A stretch of DNA of 64,000 nt from Candidatus Desulfofervidus auxilii (GTDB taxonomy: Bacteria; Desulfobacterota; Desulfofervidia; Desulfofervidales; Desulfofervidaceae), in NCBI RefSeq assembly GCF_001577525.1, contig NZ_CP013015.1:1-64000 (forward strand), given 5' to 3'. Within the stretch, counting starts at the first letter, position 1. The number at the start of each line of letters is the position of its first letter. Under the pieces are notes generated by a model. It saw nothing but the letters and a program-made list of their open reading frames with translations. It had not been told where the DNA came from and did no database searches. Shown here in pieces: positions 60,555-64,000 of the stretch. A program made the position numbers and the translations under genes.

Positions 60555-62153
60555 ATGAAGGGGCTTAAGTGGCGAATTCTGATTGTGCTAGGCGTGTTAT
60601 TATGGGCGGCATTATATTTAGTTCCTACCTTTGTAGCTGAACTCCCAAGTTGGTGGGGGGGTATTTTACCACAAAATAAAATTCATCTAGGATTAGACCT
60701 TAAGGGAGGCATTCATCTGGTTTTAGAAGTGAAGGCTGAAGATGCAGTGAAGGCTTCTGTAGATAATCTGGCTACAGAGATAGAAGGTGAATTGAAAGAA
60801 GGAAAGATTCCTTATCTTGAAGTAAAAAGAGAGGGTTTAAATCAGATTAAGGTAACTTTAGTCCGTCAAACAGATTTAGAAAGGTTAAGAAAAATTATAG
60901 AAGAAAAATACCCCGATTTAGAATGGAAATCAAAGTCTACCAAGGAAAGATTACAGCTTGTTCAACTAAACTTGAAATCAGAGCGGAGTGAGCAGATTAA
61001 ACGCATGGCTGTTAGTCAGGCCTTAGAAACTATTCGTAACCGCATAGACCAATTTGGCGTAGCAGAACCAGATATTCGGTTACAGGGGAGAGAGCGGGTC
61101 TTAGTGCAATTACCTGGGATAAAAGACCCCCAGCGGGCAATTAATATCATTGGTAAGACGGCTAGGCTTGAATTTAAACTGGTAGACGATGAGCACAGTT
61201 TAGAAAAGGCCTTAAAAGGAAATATTCCCCCAGAGGATGAAATTCTTTATGGAATTCAGGAAGATAAACTTACTCATACCAGGATAAAAGTCCCTTATTT
61301 AATTAAGAGGCGGACTCTTATTACCGGTGATTATATTGCTGATGCGAGGGTGCTCATTGACCCCGAATTAAATGAACCTTATGTGGCCATTAGTTTTAAT
61401 AAACAAGGGGCCAGAATTTTTGCCCGTATTACTGAGGCCAATGTGGGTAAACGTTTGGCTATCATCCTGGACAATAAAGTGCATTCTGCTCCTGTAATTA
61501 AAGAAAAAATACCTAGTGGTGAGGCACGAATAACAGGCAATTTCACTATGGAGGAGGCTAAGGACTTGGCAGTGGTATTACGTGCTGGTGCATTACCAGC
61601 ACCTGTTGAAATTTTAGAAGAACGGACTGTAGGTCCCTCATTAGGGCAGGATTCTATTCGTAAGGGAGTAAAGGCATCTATTGTAGGAGGTATTTTGGTT
61701 GTAGTCTTTATAGCCATTTATTACGGACTTTCTGGCATTATTGCTGATACTGCCCTCATTGTTAATTTACTTTTGTTGCTGGCTGGGTTAGCATTTTTTC
61801 AGGCTACATTAACTCTTCCTGGCATTGCAGGTATTGCTTTGACTATTGGGATGGGTGTTGATGCCAATGTCCTTATCTTTGAGCGGATTCGGGAAGAATT
61901 GCGCTTAGGAAGAACACCACGCGCAGCCACAGAAGCAGGTTATCGAAAGGCCTTTTGGACCATTTTTGATGCTAATATTACTACTTTAATAACTGCCTTG
62001 ATTTTATTTCAATTTGGCACCGGTCCTATAAGAGGATTCGCTGTTACCTTGAGTTTGGGTATTATAGCTAATATGTTTACTGCTATTTTTATGTGTAAGG
62101 TGATTTTTGATTATTTATTTTATGTCCTCAACTTGAAGCGCTTGAGCATTTAG
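60555..62153 (+). CDS. secD: Protein translocase subunit SecD
   Basis: 532 aa RND-fold membrane protein: N-terminal helix, large periplasmic P1 domain starting LGLDLKGGIHLVLEV, then five helices (VGGILVVVFIAIYYGL; GIAGIALTIGMGVDANVLIFERIREEL). It uses the proton motive force to pull exported proteins across the membrane. Residues DLKGG and GMGVDANV are the family signatures. Length is normal. Confidence 0.95.
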   Translation: MKGLKWRILIVLGVLLWAALYLVPTFVAELPSWWGGILPQNKIHLGLDLKGGIHLVLEVKAEDAVKASVDNLATEIEGELKEGKIPYLEVKREGLNQIKVTLVRQTDLERLRKIIEEKYPDLEWKSKSTKERLQLVQLNLKSERSEQIKRMAVSQALETIRNRIDQFGVAEPDIRLQGRERVLVQLPGIKDPQRAINIIGKTARLEFKLVDDEHSLEKALKGNIPPEDEILYGIQEDKLTHTRIKVPYLIKRRTLITGDYIADARVLIDPELNEPYVAISFNKQGARIFARITEANVGKRLAIILDNKVHSAPVIKEKIPSGEARITGNFTMEEAKDLAVVLRAGALPAPVEILEERTVGPSLGQDSIRKGVKASIVGGILVVVFIAIYYGLSGIIADTALIVNLLLLLAGLAFFQATLTLPGIAGIALTIGMGVDANVLIFERIREELRLGRTPRAATEAGYRKAFWTIFDANITTLITALILFQFGTGPIRGFAVTLSLGIIANMFTAIFMCKVIFDYLFYVLNLKRLSI

Positions 62154-62162
62154 GAGGAAAGG

Positions 62163-63236
62163 ATGTGGGAAATAATTAAGCCAGGTGTTAATATTGACTT
62201 TATCAGATTAAGGAAATGGGCCTTAAGTCTCTCCGGACTTTTAATTTTATTGGGTTTGATTTCTCTTATCATGAAAGGTGGCCCTCAGTATGGCATTGAT
62301 TTTGCTGGGGGCACTATTATTCAGATAAAATTTAACAAACCTGTAACTGCTGATGACATCAGAGGGGCTATAAAAAAGACTAACCTTAAAGGCGTGACCA
62401 TTCAACAGTTTGGCTCAACACAAAGCCATGAATATTTGGTTCGTACCCAAACTACTTCAGGTGCTTTACAACGAATTTCAGAATTGTTAAAAAAAACGTT
62501 GGAAGAGAAACTAGGGAAGGGTGTGGTGAAAATTCGTAGAGTGGAAATGGTTGGACCCAAAGTAGGTAAGGATTTGAGAGAAAAGGCCCTTTTAGCTCTT
62601 TTTTATGCTATTTTGCTTATTGGGATCTATATCTCGGGACGGTTTGAAATGAAATGGGGTACCAGTGCTATTATGGCTACTTGCCTTTTAGCTATATTGT
62701 ATATTTTTTCTTTACTTAAAGTTTCTCTTTCTTTCTTAGTGGTCATTGCCTTTATAGCTACTCTCATATTATATGCTCTTTTAAGATTACGTTTTGCCTT
62801 AGGAGCAGTTTTGGCCATTATCCATGATGTGTTTATCACAGTGGGTGTTTTTTCTCTATGCAATAAAGAGATAGATTTATTAATTATAGCTGCTTTGCTT
62901 ACCATTATGGGTTATTCTCTTAATGACACCATAGTGGTATTTGACCGTATTAGAGAAAATATAAGAAAAGCAACCAAAGAGGGTTTAGCTTCTATAATTA
63001 ACCGCAGTATTAATGAGACTTTAAGTAGAACTATTCTTACCTCAGGCACTACATTTTTCCCTTTACTGGCTTTTTATTTTTTGGGAGGAGGTGTCATCCA
63101 TAACTTTGCCTTTGCACTCCTAATAGGTATAACTGTAGGCACTTATTCTTCAATTTTTATTGCCTCTCCAGTGCTTACTGCACTTGAAAAGAAACAACTC
63201 TTTGCTAGGATGTATAAAAAAATAAAGGTGAGGTAA
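62163..63236 (+). CDS. secF: Protein translocase subunit SecF
   Basis: 357 aa. GPQYGIDFAGGTIIQIKF and the helical core IHDVFITVGVF, MGYSLNDTIVVFDRIRENIRKA are the SecF signatures. A hydrophobic insertion (ISGRFEMKWGTSAIMATCLLAILYIFSLLKVSLSFLVVI) between helices makes it somewhat longer than usual. It partners SecD and lies 9 nt after it, following AGGAGG. Confidence 0.93.
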   Translation: MWEIIKPGVNIDFIRLRKWALSLSGLLILLGLISLIMKGGPQYGIDFAGGTIIQIKFNKPVTADDIRGAIKKTNLKGVTIQQFGSTQSHEYLVRTQTTSGALQRISELLKKTLEEKLGKGVVKIRRVEMVGPKVGKDLREKALLALFYAILLIGIYISGRFEMKWGTSAIMATCLLAILYIFSLLKVSLSFLVVIAFIATLILYALLRLRFALGAVLAIIHDVFITVGVFSLCNKEIDLLIIAALLTIMGYSLNDTIVVFDRIRENIRKATKEGLASIINRSINETLSRTILTSGTTFFPLLAFYFLGGGVIHNFAFALLIGITVGTYSSIFIASPVLTALEKKQLFARMYKKIKVR

Positions 63237-63239
63237 AAA

Positions 63240-64000
63240 ATGAGATGGATTATTTGTGTATTGGTTTTGGTATCAGGTATTCAGGTATGGGCAGATGAAC
63301 TTCATGTGGTAAAAAAGGGAGATACACTTTGGGATATTTGTGACCATTATTATCATAATCCCTACTTATGGCCTAAACTATGGCAGATCAATCCTCATGT
63401 GACTAACCCTCATTGGATATATCCGGGTGATGTTTTGTGTTTAAAGGAAACCCCTGAAGAACTGGTTAAGGCAGCAAAAGAGATAAAAAAAGAAGTAAAA
63501 CTGAAAAAAAGAAAAAAATTTCTCTTGGATTGGCGCTATCGTGAGGCGGCTGGTTATCTTTCACTTTCCCCTGAGAAACATAGTGGTGAGATTATAAAGG
63601 CAATAGGAGAAGATAAAGTTGTGTTGGGTGAAGGAGATGTAATTTATGTCAAATTCCAATCAGCATCTAAACCAAAAGTAGGGTCGGTTTGGACTATCTT
63701 TCGTATTTCACCGCCAATTCTTCATCCTATTACCAAGCAGCAGATTGGCTATCTTCATGAAATATTAGGAGCTGTTAAGGTTACTAAGATTTATCCTCAG
63801 GTAGCTGAGGCAAAAATTATTCGTTCTTATGACGTTATCTATGTTGGCGATTTTCTTAAACCATATCAACCTCCCAAGCCATTTTCTCTTTGTAAAGAAA
63901 AACCACCATCTTTAAAGGCCTGGGTGGTTGCTACTAAAGGTGAAATTTCAGAGATAGCGTGGCCTGATGTTCTTTATATAGATGCTGGAGAAAATCAGGG
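63240..64000 (+). CDS. LysM-domain secreted protein (3' truncated by window end)
   Basis: At least 253 aa; the gene runs off the window. A signal peptide (MRWIICVLVLVSGIQVWA) is followed by a LysM domain, LHVVKKGDTLWDICDHYYHNPYLWPKLWQINPHVTNPHWIYPGDVL, which binds peptidoglycan. A lysine-rich linker and a beta-rich region follow (VVLGEGDVIYVKF; VGSVWTIFRISPPILHP). This long LysM architecture is common in Desulfobacterota envelopes. It starts after GAGGT directly behind secF. Function unknown. Confidence 0.82.
   Translation, partial: MRWIICVLVLVSGIQVWADELHVVKKGDTLWDICDHYYHNPYLWPKLWQINPHVTNPHWIYPGDVLCLKETPEELVKAAKEIKKEVKLKKRKKFLLDWRYREAAGYLSLSPEKHSGEIIKAIGEDKVVLGEGDVIYVKFQSASKPKVGSVWTIFRISPPILHPITKQQIGYLHEILGAVKVTKIYPQVAEAKIIRSYDVIYVGDFLKPYQPPKPFSLCKEKPPSLKAWVVATKGEISEIAWPDVLYIDAGENQ

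Overview
The window is a gene-dense stretch of an AT-rich bacterial chromosome with about 58 protein genes. It has no rRNA, tRNA, CRISPR array or recognisable insertion sequence. The organism is Gram-negative: it carries LPS-core glycosyltransferases, a heptosyltransferase, an O-antigen-ligase-like protein, a lipoprotein signal and YajC-SecD-SecF. It makes menaquinone by the futalosine route (mqnE, mqnC, an aminofutalosine deaminase, mqnA), haem and sirohaem by the C5 route (hemA, hemL, Met8-like), and has CcsA-type cytochrome c maturation and type IV minor pilins. This mix, with low GC and NtrC-type regulation, fits an anaerobic Desulfobacterota-like lineage, perhaps a thermophile. That assignment is inference.

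Layout. 1-410: low-complexity and palindromic repeats. 411-2132: a HEAT-repeat protein with a SidJ-like pseudokinase domain. 2309-7780: LPS/glycan glycosyltransferases with an opposed ligase gene. 7903-13946 (minus): an acetyltransferase, a sigma-54 two-component system, pgi and a stand-alone pyruvate-kinase-C-like protein. A probable sigma-54-driven small RNA lies just downstream of the NtrC-type gene. 14137-19104: RodZ-like protein, sirohaem, aminotransferase, CcsA and HemA. 19696-28316: TPR lipoprotein, then a TetR gene heading the menaquinone operon, running into minor pilins. 28555-31452: an Fe-S flavoprotein and a coiled-coil nuclease-like protein. 31593-44918: uvrB, clpB, xerD, a DHH-CBS-nucleotidyltransferase fusion, phosphohexomutase, a phosphoesterase, hemL, queF and a PAS-only protein. 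44949-55901: translation and RNA-maintenance genes (rsmA, tsaD, rph, rdgB, miaB, rng, rsmI). 55902-58013: a small island with a CPBP protease, a broken methyltransferase and a small membrane protein. 58014-64000: queA-tgt-yajC-secD-secF and a truncated LysM gene.

Three things stand out. (1) Between 9063 and 9255 on the minus strand there are two dyads, a consensus -24/-12 promoter, a hairpin, a single-stranded CCUCCUCU and a strong intrinsic terminator: the anatomy of a regulated anti-Shine-Dalgarno sRNA beside its likely activator gene. (2) At least six genes have a good -35/-10 pair whose -10 box ends exactly 6 nt before the ATG, which predicts leaderless mRNAs and decides several starts. 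(3) The SidJ-like protein, several short inverted-repeat elements and a dispersed CCTGYCTG palindrome, once placed in frame inside rodZ, are not explained by ordinary annotation. All functional names rest on motif reading by eye; no database search was run.
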